From the NCBI GenBank assembly GCA_963755085.1, contig CAVWIN010000005.1, positions 124,001 through 188,000 on the forward strand: a stretch of 64,000 bases of DNA, written 5' to 3'. Within the stretch, counting starts at the first letter, position 1. Every line of letters starts with the position of its first letter. Below the pieces are notes generated by a model. That model worked only from the letters and a program-made list of their open reading frames with translations. It did no database searches and was not told the DNA's origin. The stretch is from JACVRM01 sp963755085 (GTDB taxonomy: Bacteria > Actinomycetota > Thermoleophilia > Gaiellales > Gaiellaceae). Positions 32,703 through 41,610 of the stretch are shown here, piece after piece. Position numbers and translations under genes: made by a program.

Positions 32703-33767
32703 CTACTGCGCCGGGCCGGTGCCCAGCGTAACCGTGACCGTGCCGTTCTGGGTGGCGACCGCGACCGTGTCGCCCGGCTGCTTGTCCAGCAGCAGCGAGG
32801 TGATCTCCTCGGGTGTGCTCACGGCCTGGCCGTTGATCGCCGTGATCACGTCGCCCGCCTGCAGTCCGGCCGTGTCGGCCGGCCCGCCGGAGACGACGTC
32901 CGCGATCGCCGCACCGGACCCGGTGCTCCACTGATCGGTCGTCAGGTTGACGCCGAGGAATGCGGTGCCGCCGACATGAACGGTGCCGGAATGGTCACCG
33001 GACTCGATCTGCCTGGCCACGGAGAGGGCCGTGGCGATCGGGACGGCGTAGCCCGCGGACGACTGGGAGATGTCCTGGTAGCCGTAGCCGTCCGAGCTCG
33101 ACGCGGCGGTGTCGACGCCAACGACCTTGCCGTCGGCGTCGAGGAGCGGGCCGCCGGAATCGCCCGGCTGCACGTTTGCGTTGGTCTGGATCAGGCCGGT
33201 CAGCGCCTCGCTCCCGCCGTTGTCGTCGGACGCGGTGATCTGCTGGTTCAGCGCGGTGACCGTGCCGGTCGCGCGCACGAGCGACCCGGTGCCGCCGGCA
33301 TTGCCGAGGGCGGTCACCGTCTCGCCGACGCTGACGGAGCCGCCGAGCGGCGCGGTCTTGAGGCCGCTGGCGTTCTGCGCCTGAAGGACGGCGATGTCGT
33401 GGGCGACGTCGTAGCCGACCACGGTCGCCGTGTAGCTGTGCCCCGTGCCCGGGACGACGACCTTGATGGTCGTCGCCCCGTGGATCACGTGGTTGTTCGT
33501 CAGGATCTCGCCCTGGGAGGTGAGGACGATGCCCGTGCCCGCGGCCGCGGCGTCCTGGTAGCCGAGGTTCGTATCGATGACGACGGCACCTGAACCAAGC
33601 CCGCTGCCACCCGCCGCCACCGCCGTGCCGCGCTGGAGCGCGAGCACGACGGCACCGACCACGGCGGCGAGCAGACCGGCCAGGATGAGAGCCACGGCGG
33701 GGCTGCGCCTGCGCCCGGCGTTCGGGAGGGGAGGGAGAGCGAACGGCTCGGGCGCAAGCTCGGACAT
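32703..33767 (-). CDS. Trypsin-like PDZ serine protease (HtrA/DegP-like, S1C)
   Basis: A 354-residue membrane-anchored protease for misfolded extracytoplasmic proteins. One membrane helix lies at about 24-45. The catalytic triad is His93 (TNNHVI), Asp124 (HDIAVL) and Ser204 (PGDSGGP). A single C-terminal PDZ domain covers about 265-350 (GAAIADVVSGGPADTAGLQAGDVITAING). It sits between map and rpmJ, where infA is normally found. ATG start; no strong ribosome site is seen. Confidence 0.92.
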   Translation of the reverse strand: MSELAPEPFALPPLPNAGRRRSPAVALILAGLLAAVVGAVVLALQRGTAVAAGGSGLGSGAVVIDTNLGYQDAAAAGTGIVLTSQGEILTNNHVIHGATTIKVVVPGTGHSYTATVVGYDVAHDIAVLQAQNASGLKTAPLGGSVSVGETVTALGNAGGTGSLVRATGTVTALNQQITASDDNGGSEALTGLIQTNANVQPGDSGGPLLDADGKVVGVDTAASSSDGYGYQDISQSSAGYAVPIATALSVARQIESGDHSGTVHVGGTAFLGVNLTTDQWSTGSGAAIADVVSGGPADTAGLQAGDVITAINGQAVSTPEEITSLLLDKQPGDTVAVATQNGTVTVTLGTGPAQ

Positions 33768-33798
33768 GACGCTCAGTCTTCCGCGCGAACCTGTGAGC

Positions 33799-33814
33799 AG
33801 CCCAAGCCTGGGCT
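33799..33814. terminator. Short hairpin between map and the protease gene
   Basis: AGCCCA-AGCC-TGGGCT forms a 6-bp stem in the 56-nt gap, without a T-tract. It could attenuate transcription at the end of the spc operon, but evidence is weak. Confidence 0.3.
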
Positions 33815-33823
33815 AGGAGCTAC

Positions 33824-34618
33824 CTAAGAATTCGCGCCGGCGTGGCGCACGAGCGGCGCCGCCACCGACGGGTGCGGCCAGGTGAGGATCCGCGGGTCGC
33901 CCTCGGTGATCGCGACCGTGTGCTCGAAGTGGGCTGCCAGCGAGCCGTCGACGGTCGAGATCGACCAGTCGTCGTCGTGCAGGTAGATCTCGTACGTGCC
34001 GGCGGTGATCATCGGCTCGATCGCGAAGACCATGCCGGGGCGCAGCTCGGGGCCGCGGCCGGGCGGGCCGTAGTTCGGGATCTGCGGGTCCTCGTGCATC
34101 GCGCGGCCGACGCCGTGGCCGACGAGCGCACGCACGACCGTGAAGCCGGCCGCCTCCGTCACCTCCTGCACCGCGTGCGACACGTCGGAGAGCCGCCGGC
34201 CCGGCCGGCACTCGGCGAGGCCGGCGGTGAGCGCCTCCTGGCCAGTGGCGAGCAGCCGGGCGGCCGCCTGCGAGATCTCACCGACGGCGAACGTGTACGC
34301 CGCGTCGCCGATGAAGCCGTCGAGCGTGACGCCGATGTCGACGGAGAGGATGTCGCCGTCGGAGAGTCGGTACGGCCCGGGGATGCCATGGACGATCATG
34401 TCGTTCGGCGACGTGCAGATCGCGGCCGGGTAGCCGCGGTAGCCCTTGAAGGTCGGGTAGCCGCCGCGCGACTCGATGAACTCCTCGGCGAGGCGGTCGA
34501 GCTCGGCGGTCGTCACTCCTCCGTGGATGTGCTCGGCGAGGAGCTGGTGCGTCTCGGAGACGAGGCGGCCGGCGCGCGCCATGCGCTCCAGCTCGGCGCT
34601 CGACTTCCGGATGATCAC
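33824..34618 (-). CDS. map: Methionine aminopeptidase type I
   Basis: A 264-residue metallo-aminopeptidase that removes initiator methionine. Metal ligands are visible as Asp in SVDIGVTLDGFIGDAAYTF, His in GHGVGRAMHEDP, Glu in AIEPMI and a late Glu in FEHTVAITE. CTSPNDMIVHGIP is the substrate-side histidine loop. GTG start overlapping the adk stop by 4 nt. Confidence 0.95.
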   Translation of the reverse strand: MIIRKSSAELERMARAGRLVSETHQLLAEHIHGGVTTAELDRLAEEFIESRGGYPTFKGYRGYPAAICTSPNDMIVHGIPGPYRLSDGDILSVDIGVTLDGFIGDAAYTFAVGEISQAAARLLATGQEALTAGLAECRPGRRLSDVSHAVQEVTEAAGFTVVRALVGHGVGRAMHEDPQIPNYGPPGRGPELRPGMVFAIEPMITAGTYEIYLHDDDWSISTVDGSLAAHFEHTVAITEGDPRILTWPHPSVAAPLVRHAGANS

Positions 34619-35187
34619 GCCGCGACCTGCTCGAGCGCGTCCTGGATCTCGGCGAACACCTCGTTGATGGTACGGCCCGCGTGGATGCCGACCAGGTTGC
34701 CCTTGGCGCGGTAGTGGCCGACGAGGGGCTCGGTCAGCTCGTGGTAAGTCGCGAGCCGCCTGGCGATGACGTCCGGCGTGTCGTCGCTCCGGCCCTCCTC
34801 GGCGGCGCGGCGCAGCAGGCGCCGCACGGCCGACTCGTCGTCGAGCTGGAGCTCGAAGACGATGTCCAGCTCGCGGGCGATCTCCTCGAACATCGCGTCG
34901 AGCGCGTCGGCCTGCGCCATCGTGCGCGGGAAGCCATCCAGGATGAACCCCTCGGAAGCGTCGGGCTCACCGAGCCGCCCCCTGATGAGCAGGATCATCA
35001 GGTCGTCGGGGACGAGGTGACCGCCGTCCAGGATCGGCTTGACGCGCAGGCCGAGCGGCGTCTCCTCGGCGATCGCCTCGCGCAGGATGTCGCCCGTCGC
35101 GATGTGCGGGATGCCGTACTCGGCGGCGATGCGCTTCGCCTGTGTTCCCTTGCCCGATCCCTGCGGGCCCAACAGGAGGATGTTCAC
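34615..35187 (-). CDS. adk: Adenylate kinase
   Basis: A 190-residue adenylate kinase converting ATP and AMP to two ADP. The P-loop is LLLGPQGSGKGTQAKRI; DGFPRTMAQAD is the core motif. The lid is short, without the zinc-binding cysteines of long forms, as in other actinobacteria. GTG start, 13 nt after secY. Confidence 0.96.
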   Translation of the reverse strand: MNILLLGPQGSGKGTQAKRIAAEYGIPHIATGDILREAIAEETPLGLRVKPILDGGHLVPDDLMILLIRGRLGEPDASEGFILDGFPRTMAQADALDAMFEEIARELDIVFELQLDDESAVRRLLRRAAEEGRSDDTPDVIARRLATYHELTEPLVGHYRAKGNLVGIHAGRTINEVFAEIQDALEQVAA

Positions 35188-35200
35188 CGCGGGGCGGCGG

Positions 35201-36454
35201 CTATTTGAGGAAGCCCTCGTAGGAGCGCATCATCATCTGCGACTCCATTTGCCGCATCGTGTCGAGCGCTACGCCGACCACGATCAGCACCGAGGTTCCC
35301 CCGACCGCGCGCGTGGTCGCCTGCGAGAAGTTGAAGTAGACGACGGCGATCGTCGGCAGCGCCGCGATGGCGGCGAGGTACAGCGCGCCTGGCAGCGTCA
35401 ACCGCGACAGCACGCGGTCGAAGTACATCGCCGTCGGAGCGCCCGGTCTGATGCCGGGGACGTACCCCCCGTGCTTGCGCAGGTTGTCGGCCTGGTCGAC
35501 CGGATTGAACTGGACGGCCGTGTAGAAGTACGTGAAGACGACGATCAGCACGGCCTCGGTGAGGATGTACGGCCAGTCCGTGTACGAGAGGTGCCGGTTC
35601 ACGAAGCCCTGCGTGGACGGGAAGTACTGGCCGATCGTCGGCGGGAACGCCATCAGCGCCGCCGCGAAGATGATCGGGATGACGCCCGCCATGTTCACGC
35701 GCAGCGGCAGGTAGGTCGACCCGCCGCTCGTCAGGCGGCGGCCCACCATCCGCTTCGCGTACTGGATCGGGATGCGCCGCTGGCCCTCCTGGATGAAGAC
35801 GACCGCGACGACGACGGCGATGATCATCAGCGGCAGGAACAGCCGCTCGGTAACCGAGCCGTTGTACCAGGCGTTGATCATCAGCGGCGCGCTCGAGAGG
35901 ATCGACGCGAAGATCAGCAGCGAGATCCCGTTGCCGATCCCGTACTTCGTGATCTGCTCGCCGAGCCACATGAGCAGCACGGTGCCCGTCGTGAGCGTCA
36001 GGACGATCAGGATGAGGTTTCCGGTGCTGCCGCTCAGCACGCCCTGGCGGTGGAACAGGTACGCGTAGCCCGTGGACTGCAGCGCCGCGAGGACGACCGT
36101 GAGGTAGCGCGTGTACTGGTTGATCTTGGCGTAGCCGGCCTCGCCCTCCTTCTGGAGCTGCTCGAGCTTCGGCACGACGACCGTCATCAGCTGGAGGATG
36201 ATCGATGCGGTGACGTACGGCATGATCCCGAGCGCGAACACCGCGAACTGCGACAGCGCGCCGCCCGAGAACAGGTTGAGCAGGCCGAGCACGCCAGTGC
36301 CCTGCGAGTTGAAGTAGCCCTTGATCTTCGCCGAGTCGATGCCGGGCGCAGGCATCCACGCGCCGAGGCGGTAGACCGCGAGGATGAGCGCGGTGAACAG
36401 CACCCGCTTGCGCAGATCCGGGACGCGCCAGGCATTGGCGAGCCAGCTGAACAT
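35201..36454 (-). CDS. secY: Protein translocase subunit SecY
   Basis: A 417-residue SecY with ten hydrophobic segments. It begins LANAWRVPDLRKRVLFTALILAVYRLG, and contains the cytoplasmic loop NRHLSYTDWPYILTEAVLI region and PGIRPG before the late helices. It forms the channel for Sec export. It starts on the base after the rplO stop. Confidence 0.97.
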   Translation of the reverse strand: MFSWLANAWRVPDLRKRVLFTALILAVYRLGAWMPAPGIDSAKIKGYFNSQGTGVLGLLNLFSGGALSQFAVFALGIMPYVTASIILQLMTVVVPKLEQLQKEGEAGYAKINQYTRYLTVVLAALQSTGYAYLFHRQGVLSGSTGNLILIVLTLTTGTVLLMWLGEQITKYGIGNGISLLIFASILSSAPLMINAWYNGSVTERLFLPLMIIAVVVAVVFIQEGQRRIPIQYAKRMVGRRLTSGGSTYLPLRVNMAGVIPIIFAAALMAFPPTIGQYFPSTQGFVNRHLSYTDWPYILTEAVLIVVFTYFYTAVQFNPVDQADNLRKHGGYVPGIRPGAPTAMYFDRVLSRLTLPGALYLAAIAALPTIAVVYFNFSQATTRAVGGTSVLIVVGVALDTMRQMESQMMMRSYEGFLK

Positions 36455-37069
36455 CTAGCCCTCGTTCTCCATGTCAGAGCTCGACTCCTCGTCAGCGGAG
36501 TCGTTCTGCGTCTCCGCCGGCTTCTGGCTAGGGGAGCCCTTTCCTCGCAGGAGCCGGCGCTTTCGCGTCTTGCCGCCGCTAGCCATTTCGCGCAGCGCAA
36601 TGGCAGTGCCGCCGGCCGCCTCGATCTTGGCTTTCGCCGTTGCCGAGAAGCGATGCGCGGTCACAGTCAGCTGCTTCGTCAGCTCGCCCGAGGCGAGGAT
36701 CTTGACGTCGATCTTCGTGCTCTTGATCAGGCCGGCCTCGCGCAGCGACTCGAGCGTCACGTCGGCGCCGGCGTCGAACCGCGCCTCGAGGTCGCGCAGG
36801 TTCACGGCCTGTGTGAACGTGCGGTGCGGGCCGACCGGCATCGCGTCCTTCGAGTACGGGCCGCGCAGCTTGCCGAGCCGCATGTGCAGCGGCATCTGGC
36901 CGCCCTCGAAGCCGGCGCGCATCTTGGCCGAGCCGGAACGCGACTTCTGGCCCTTGATGCCGCGACCGGAGTAGCGGCCCTTGCCGGAGCCAAGGCCGCG
37001 GCCGATGCGCTTGCGATCGCGGCGCGCCTCGGCGGGCTTCAGCGTCGAGAGATTGAGCTGCTCAGGCAT
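36455..37069 (-). CDS. rplO: 50S ribosomal protein L15 with an acidic C-terminal tail
   Basis: A 204-residue L15; the family is usually near 145-150. The core starts LSTLKPAEARRDRKRIGRGLGSGKG and includes RSGSAKMRAGFEGGQMPLHMRLGK. After the core, about 45 residues switch from basic (KTRKRRLLRGKG) to acidic Ser/Glu-rich (DSADEESSSDMENEG). The start is ATG, 7 nt after rpmD. Confidence 0.95.
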   Translation of the reverse strand: MPEQLNLSTLKPAEARRDRKRIGRGLGSGKGRYSGRGIKGQKSRSGSAKMRAGFEGGQMPLHMRLGKLRGPYSKDAMPVGPHRTFTQAVNLRDLEARFDAGADVTLESLREAGLIKSTKIDVKILASGELTKQLTVTAHRFSATAKAKIEAAGGTAIALREMASGGKTRKRRLLRGKGSPSQKPAETQNDSADEESSSDMENEG

Positions 37070-37076
37070 TCGGTCC

Positions 37077-37262
37077 TCAGTCGGCGGTGGCCTCGACCTG
37101 CACGAGGTGCCGCACCTTCCTCAGCATACCCTCGAGCTGCGGACTTTCCTGGTGCTCGGCCGAGCGGCCGATCCGGCCGAGCCCGAGCGCCCGCAGCGTG
37201 CCGCGGTGGCGCTCGCTCTGCCCGATCGAGCTCCGGACCTGCGTGATGCGAAGCGCGGCCAT
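37077..37262 (-). CDS. rpmD: 50S ribosomal protein L30
   Basis: A 61-residue L30 with LRITQVRSSIGQSERHRGTLRALGLGRIG, the standard core. The ATG overlaps the rpsE stop by one base. Confidence 0.95.
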   Translation of the reverse strand: MAALRITQVRSSIGQSERHRGTLRALGLGRIGRSAEHQESPQLEGMLRKVRHLVQVEATAD

Positions 37263-37882
37263 CAGGCCGTCTCCTCCGTCGTCTCAGTCGTCTCCTCGGC
37301 GGCCGGAGCCTCCTCGGCCGGAGCCTCGGCAACCGCGACGGGGGCCTCGGCCTGCTCATCCTCCTTGACCTTCTTCTTCGGCGGCAGCACGTCGGAGATC
37401 CTCAGCCCGCGCGTCTTGGCGACATCCTCGGGCCGGCGCAGGTTCTGCAGGCCGTTCACGGTCGCCTTCAACATGTTGATGGGGTTCGTCGTGCCGAGGC
37501 TCTTCGCGAGGATGTCGCGGATCCCGGCAAGCTCGAGCACCGCGCGCACCCCGCCCCCGGCGATGACGCCCGTCCCCTCGCTGGCCGGCCGCAGCAGCAC
37601 CCGCGCCGCGCCGTACTCGCCCACGATCCGGTGCGTGATCGTCGTGCCGTGGCGGGGCACGGTGAACAGGTTCTTCTTGGCGTCGTCGACGGCCTTGGAG
37701 ATCGCGAGCGGAACCTCGCGCGCCTTGCCGTAGCCGACGCCGACCTTGTCGTGCTCGTCGCCGATGACCACGAGCGCGGTGAACGAGAACCGCCGGCCGC
37801 CCTTCACGACCTTGGCGACGCGGTTGATCTCGACGACCCGCTCTTTCAGGTCACGGGACTCAGCACTTTCGGTGACGCTCAA
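37262..37882 (-). CDS. rpsE: 30S ribosomal protein S5 with an acidic C-terminal tail
   Basis: A 206-residue S5. The core contains LKERVVEINRVAKVVKGGRRFSFTALVVIGD and GVRAVLELAGIRDILAKSLGT. The last 40 residues form an Ala/Glu/Thr-rich acidic tail (AEAPVAVAEAPAEEAPAAEE and on). The start is TTG at 37882, with GGAGGG 8 nt upstream, and it overlaps the rplR stop by 4 nt. Confidence 0.95.
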   Translation of the reverse strand: MSVTESAESRDLKERVVEINRVAKVVKGGRRFSFTALVVIGDEHDKVGVGYGKAREVPLAISKAVDDAKKNLFTVPRHGTTITHRIVGEYGAARVLLRPASEGTGVIAGGGVRAVLELAGIRDILAKSLGTTNPINMLKATVNGLQNLRRPEDVAKTRGLRISDVLPPKKKVKEDEQAEAPVAVAEAPAEEAPAAEETTETTEETA

Positions 37883-38229
37883 ATCTTCAGCCCTCCCTCA
37901 CGCGCGCCCTCGGCGAGCGCCTTGACGCGTCCGTGGTACAGGTAGCCGCCGCGGTCGAACACCGCACTCTCGATGCCGGCGGCCTTCGCGCGCTCGGCGA
38001 CCAGCTTGCCCACCTCCGTGGCCATGTCGGCCTTCGAGTGGTCGCCCTTGACGTGCAGCCAGCTGGCTGCGGCGAGCGTGCGGCCCTCGACGTCGTCGAT
38101 GAGCTGCGCCTCGATGCCCCGGTTGGAGCGGAAGACCGCGAGCCGCGGCCGCTCGGCCGACCCGATGATCTTGCCCCGCACGCGGCGGTGGCGGCGCTTG
38201 CGCGCCTCGAGGACGGACAGCTTGCTCAC
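37879..38229 (-). CDS. rplR: 50S ribosomal protein L18
   Basis: A 116-residue L18 with RRHRRVRGKIIGSAERPRLAVFRSNRGIEAQLIDD and the 5S-rRNA-contacting C-terminus FDRGGYLYHGRVKALAEGAREGGL. GTG start overlapping the rplF stop by 4 nt. Confidence 0.96.
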   Translation of the reverse strand: MSKLSVLEARKRRHRRVRGKIIGSAERPRLAVFRSNRGIEAQLIDDVEGRTLAAASWLHVKGDHSKADMATEVGKLVAERAKAAGIESAVFDRGGYLYHGRVKALAEGAREGGLKI

Positions 38230-38759
38230 GCGCGCTTCCCGACCTTCCGGCGGACGTACTCGCCCTCGTAGCGGATGCCCTTGCCCTTGTACGGCTCCGG
38301 CGGGCGCACCTTGCGCACCTGGGCGGCGATCTCGCCGACCTGCTGCTTGTCGATGCCCTTCACCGTGACCTCGGTCGGGGTCGGCACCTCGAAGGAGATG
38401 CCCTTCGGCGCGTCGATGACGACCGGGTGCGAGAAGCCGACGTTGAGCTCGAGCGCGGTGCCGCGCAGCGCGGCGCGGTAGCCGACGCCCTGGATCTGCA
38501 GCTTCTTCTCGAAGCCCTTCGTGACGCCCTCGACCATGTTCGCGACGAGCGTGCGCGTGAGGCCGTGCAGCGCGCGATCGTCGCCGCGCTCCGTCGGCCG
38601 CGTGACGACCAGCCGGTCGTCCTCGCGCGCGATCGCGATGCGCGCCGGCACCTGCTGGTGAAGCTCGCCCAGCGGCCCGGACACCATGACGCGGCCCGGG
38701 TCAATGGACACATTGACCCCCGCGGGCACATCGATTGGCCGTTTTCCGATTCGACTCAT
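38226..38759 (-). CDS. rplF: 50S ribosomal protein L6
   Basis: A 177-residue L6 with two related folds: MSRIGKRPIDVPAGV at the start and FEVPTPTEVTVKGIDKQQVGE, then RKVRPPEPYKGKGIRY near the end. ATG start. A 40-nt spacer separates it from rpsH. Confidence 0.97.
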   Translation of the reverse strand: MSRIGKRPIDVPAGVNVSIDPGRVMVSGPLGELHQQVPARIAIAREDDRLVVTRPTERGDDRALHGLTRTLVANMVEGVTKGFEKKLQIQGVGYRAALRGTALELNVGFSHPVVIDAPKGISFEVPTPTEVTVKGIDKQQVGEIAAQVRKVRPPEPYKGKGIRYEGEYVRRKVGKRA

Positions 38760-38799
38760 TGCAATTCTCTCCTAGCCATTCGCGCAGCAAATGGCCCGG

Positions 38800-39231
38800 T
38801 CACCAGACGTGGCAGATGACCTCGCCGCCGACCCCTTGTTCCTCGGCGGTCTTGCTCGTGACGAGCCCCTGGGAGGTCGACACGATAGCCGTCCCCATGC
38901 CGCCCAGCACGCGCGGGAGCCTGTCCTTCGGCGCGTAGACGCGGCGGCCCGGGCGGGACACACGCTTGAGGTTCGAGATCACGCGCTCGCGGTTGCGGCC
39001 GTACTTCAGCTCGATGACCAGCAGGTCATACCCGAGCGGCGCCGGCTGGCCGTCCTTGCCCTTGTGGTCGACGCCCTTGTCGATGCGGTAGTCGGTGATG
39101 TAGCCCTCCTCCTTGAGCAGGCGCGCGATGTCCGCCTTCAGCTTCGAGGTCGGCATCACGGCGTACTCGTGCATCGCCTTGTTGGCGTTGCGGATGCGGG
39201 TGAGCATGTCTGCGATCGGATCGGTCAGCAT
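38800..39231 (-). CDS. rpsH: 30S ribosomal protein S8
   Basis: A 143-residue S8 beginning MLTDPIADMLTRIRNANKA and ending in the conserved GLVTSKTAEEQGVGGEVICHVW. In E. coli S8 represses the spc operon. ATG start, 4 nt after rpsN. Confidence 0.97.
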   Translation of the reverse strand: MLTDPIADMLTRIRNANKAMHEYAVMPTSKLKADIARLLKEEGYITDYRIDKGVDHKGKDGQPAPLGYDLLVIELKYGRNRERVISNLKRVSRPGRRVYAPKDRLPRVLGGMGTAIVSTSQGLVTSKTAEEQGVGGEVICHVW

Positions 39232-39235
39232 CGGA

Positions 39236-39420
39236 CTACCAGGATGACTTGGTCATGCCGGGGATCGCGCCCTCGTGGGCGAGCTCCCGCAGGCAGATGC
39301 GGCAGAGGCCGAACTTGCGGAACGTCGCCCGCGGCCGGCCGCACCGGTTGCAGCGCAGGTAGTTGCGCGTCTTGTACTTCGCAGGCCGAGAGGCCTTCAC
39401 TACGAGCGACTTCTTCGCCA

Positions 39421-39421
<1 letters not shown>
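39236..39421 (-). CDS. rpsN: 30S ribosomal protein S14, zinc-binding type
   Basis: A 61-residue type Z S14 with Cys24, Cys27, Cys40 and Cys43 as zinc ligands, ending in HEGAIPGMTKSSW. The GTG start shares a base with the rplE stop (TAGTG). Confidence 0.96.
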
Positions 39422-39999
<578 letters not shown>

Positions 40000-40002
40000 G
40001 GC

Positions 40003-40377
40003 CTAGCGGTCGATCTCCTGGCCGCAGTCGGCGCGCTTGCACACGCGGGTGCGGTGCCGCTCGCCCTTGACGTCCTTGACGTCAAGGGCGATCCGCGTCG
40101 GCCGCTTGCAGACCGGGCAGACGATCATGACGTTGGAGACGGGGATCGGCGCCGGCCGGTCGATGACGCCGCCCGGGATCATCTGGGTCGCGCCCATCCG
40201 GCTCGGGTCCTTCATCGGCCGCGGCTTCAGGTGCCGCTTGATCGTGTTGAGGTTCTCGACGACGACCTTGCCCTCACGCGGCAACGCGGCGAGCACGCGG
40301 CCCTGTTTGCCGCGGTCCTTGCCGCTCAGCACCTGGACGACGTCGCCCTTGTGGATCTTCATCTTCGTTGCAGACAT
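40003..40377 (-). CDS. rplX: 50S ribosomal protein L24 with a zinc-ribbon C-terminus
   Basis: A 124-residue L24. The KOW motif is KIHKGDVVQVLSGKDRGKQG, and the C-terminal half has two cysteine pairs (CPVC and CKRADC) that look like a zinc ribbon. ATG start, directly after rplN. Confidence 0.96.
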   Translation of the reverse strand: MSATKMKIHKGDVVQVLSGKDRGKQGRVLAALPREGKVVVENLNTIKRHLKPRPMKDPSRMGATQMIPGGVIDRPAPIPVSNVMIVCPVCKRPTRIALDVKDVKGERHRTRVCKRADCGQEIDR

Positions 40378-40746
40378 TCAAAGCACCTCGGGAGCGAGAG
40401 AGACGATCTTCATGAAGTTGCGATCACGCAGCTCGCGGGCGACGGGGCCGAAGATCCGCGTGCCCCGCGGGTTGCGCTGGGCGTCGATGATCACGGCCGC
40501 GTTCTCGTCGAACGCGATCTGCGTGCCGTCGTCGCGGCCGAAGGGCTTCTTCGTCCGGACGACCACCGCACGCACGACCTCGCCCTTCTTGATCGCGCCC
40601 TGCGGCGTTGCGCTCTTCACGGTACCGACGATGACGTCCCCTACGCGCGCGTAGCGCCGCTTCGACCCGCCCATCACGCGGATGCAGAGCAGCTCGCGCG
40701 CGCCGGTGTTGTCGGCCACGCGGACTCGTGTCTCCTGCTGAATCAC
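40378..40746 (-). CDS. rplN: 50S ribosomal protein L14
   Basis: A 122-residue L14 with QQETRVRVADNTGARELLCIRVMGGSKRRYA and ARELRDRNFMKIVSLAPEVL. GTG start, 3 nt after rpsQ. Confidence 0.97.
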   Translation of the reverse strand: MIQQETRVRVADNTGARELLCIRVMGGSKRRYARVGDVIVGTVKSATPQGAIKKGEVVRAVVVRTKKPFGRDDGTQIAFDENAAVIIDAQRNPRGTRIFGPVARELRDRNFMKIVSLAPEVL

Positions 40747-40749
40747 GGC

Positions 40750-41397
40750 CTACCGTGCCTTCTCCAGCACTTCGGCGAGGCGCCAGTTCTTGGTCTTGGA
40801 CAGCGGCCGCGTCTCGACGATGCGCACCGTGTCCCCCACGCCCGCCGTGTTCGCCTCGTCGTGCGCGTGGAACTTCGCCGAGCGGCGGATGACCTTCTTG
40901 TACTTCCGGTGCGCCTTGATCGTCTCGACCATGACGACGATCGTCTTGTCCATCGCGGCGGAGACGACGACGCCGCGCCGCTCCTGGCGGCGGCCGGGCT
41001 CGCTCTCGGGCTTCGGGAGCCGGACGATCGGCTTGCGCTGTGCCGGCTTCTCGCGCACGACCTTCGGGCGGCGGCGGCGCTCGGAGCGCGGCACGTGCTT
41101 TCGCTTCGGCTTCGGGCCGGACTGCGGCGCGGGGGCGGCCTCCTCGGCCGCGGCAGGCTCGGCCGCCGCGGCGGCGGGCGCCTCCACGACAGGCTCCTCG
41201 GCGGGAGACTCGTCGACGGCGGGAGGCTCCTCGGACGGCTCGGCCTCGGCCGCGACGTCGGGCGCGGGCTCGGCCTCCTCGACAGCGGCCTCCTCGGCCG
41301 GCTCAGCCTCGGGCTCGGGCTCGGCGGCCACGGCGTCGACCGGCGTCTCCTCGACGGCCTCGTCGGTTGTCTCGTTCTTATCTTTCTCGTCAGCCAT
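40750..41397 (-). CDS. rpsQ: 30S ribosomal protein S17 with a 130-residue acidic N-terminal extension
   Basis: A 215-residue S17; the normal family length is 80-90. The canonical domain is C-terminal, from about residue 138: RRGVVVSAAMDKTIVVMVE, HRKYKKVIRRSAKFHAHDE, GDTVRIVETRPLSKTKNWRL. In front lie about 90 residues dominated by Glu, Ala and Pro, then a basic hinge (KPKRKHVPRSERRRRP). The reading frame is continuous and the ATG at 41397 overlaps the rpmC end by 8 nt; no internal start with a ribosome site next to the S17 domain was found, so the extension is probably translated. Confidence 0.93.
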   Translation of the reverse strand: MADEKDKNETTDEAVEETPVDAVAAEPEPEAEPAEEAAVEEAEPAPDVAAEAEPSEEPPAVDESPAEEPVVEAPAAAAAEPAAAEEAAPAPQSGPKPKRKHVPRSERRRRPKVVREKPAQRKPIVRLPKPESEPGRRQERRGVVVSAAMDKTIVVMVETIKAHRKYKKVIRRSAKFHAHDEANTAGVGDTVRIVETRPLSKTKNWRLAEVLEKAR

Positions 41398-41593
41398 TCG
41401 TCTTCTCCAGGGCGCGCTCGCGGCGCAGGGTCAGGATCCGCGCGACGTCGCGCTTCGCATGCCGCAGGCGGGTGTGGTTCTCCAGTCCGCCGGTTGCGTA
41501 CTGGAAGCGCAGCTCGAAGAGCTCCTTGCGCGTCTCGGTGAGCTTCTCGTCGAGCTCGTCGTCGGTCATCTCTGCAAGTTCCTTGGCGTCCAT
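41390..41593 (-). CDS. rpmC: 50S ribosomal protein L29
   Basis: A 67-residue L29: ELAEMTDDELDEKLTETRKELFELRFQYATGGLENHTRL, two antiparallel helices near the exit tunnel. ATG start, 17 nt after rplP. Confidence 0.95.
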   Translation of the reverse strand: MDAKELAEMTDDELDEKLTETRKELFELRFQYATGGLENHTRLRHAKRDVARILTLRRERALEKTNG

Positions 41594-41610
41594 CTCGGTC
41601 TTACTTTCTC

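Noticed and set aside
32442..33823. A possible infA gene between map and rpmJ
   Set aside because: The region is fully accounted for by rpmJ, a short leader and the PDZ protease; no IF1-like sequence was found.
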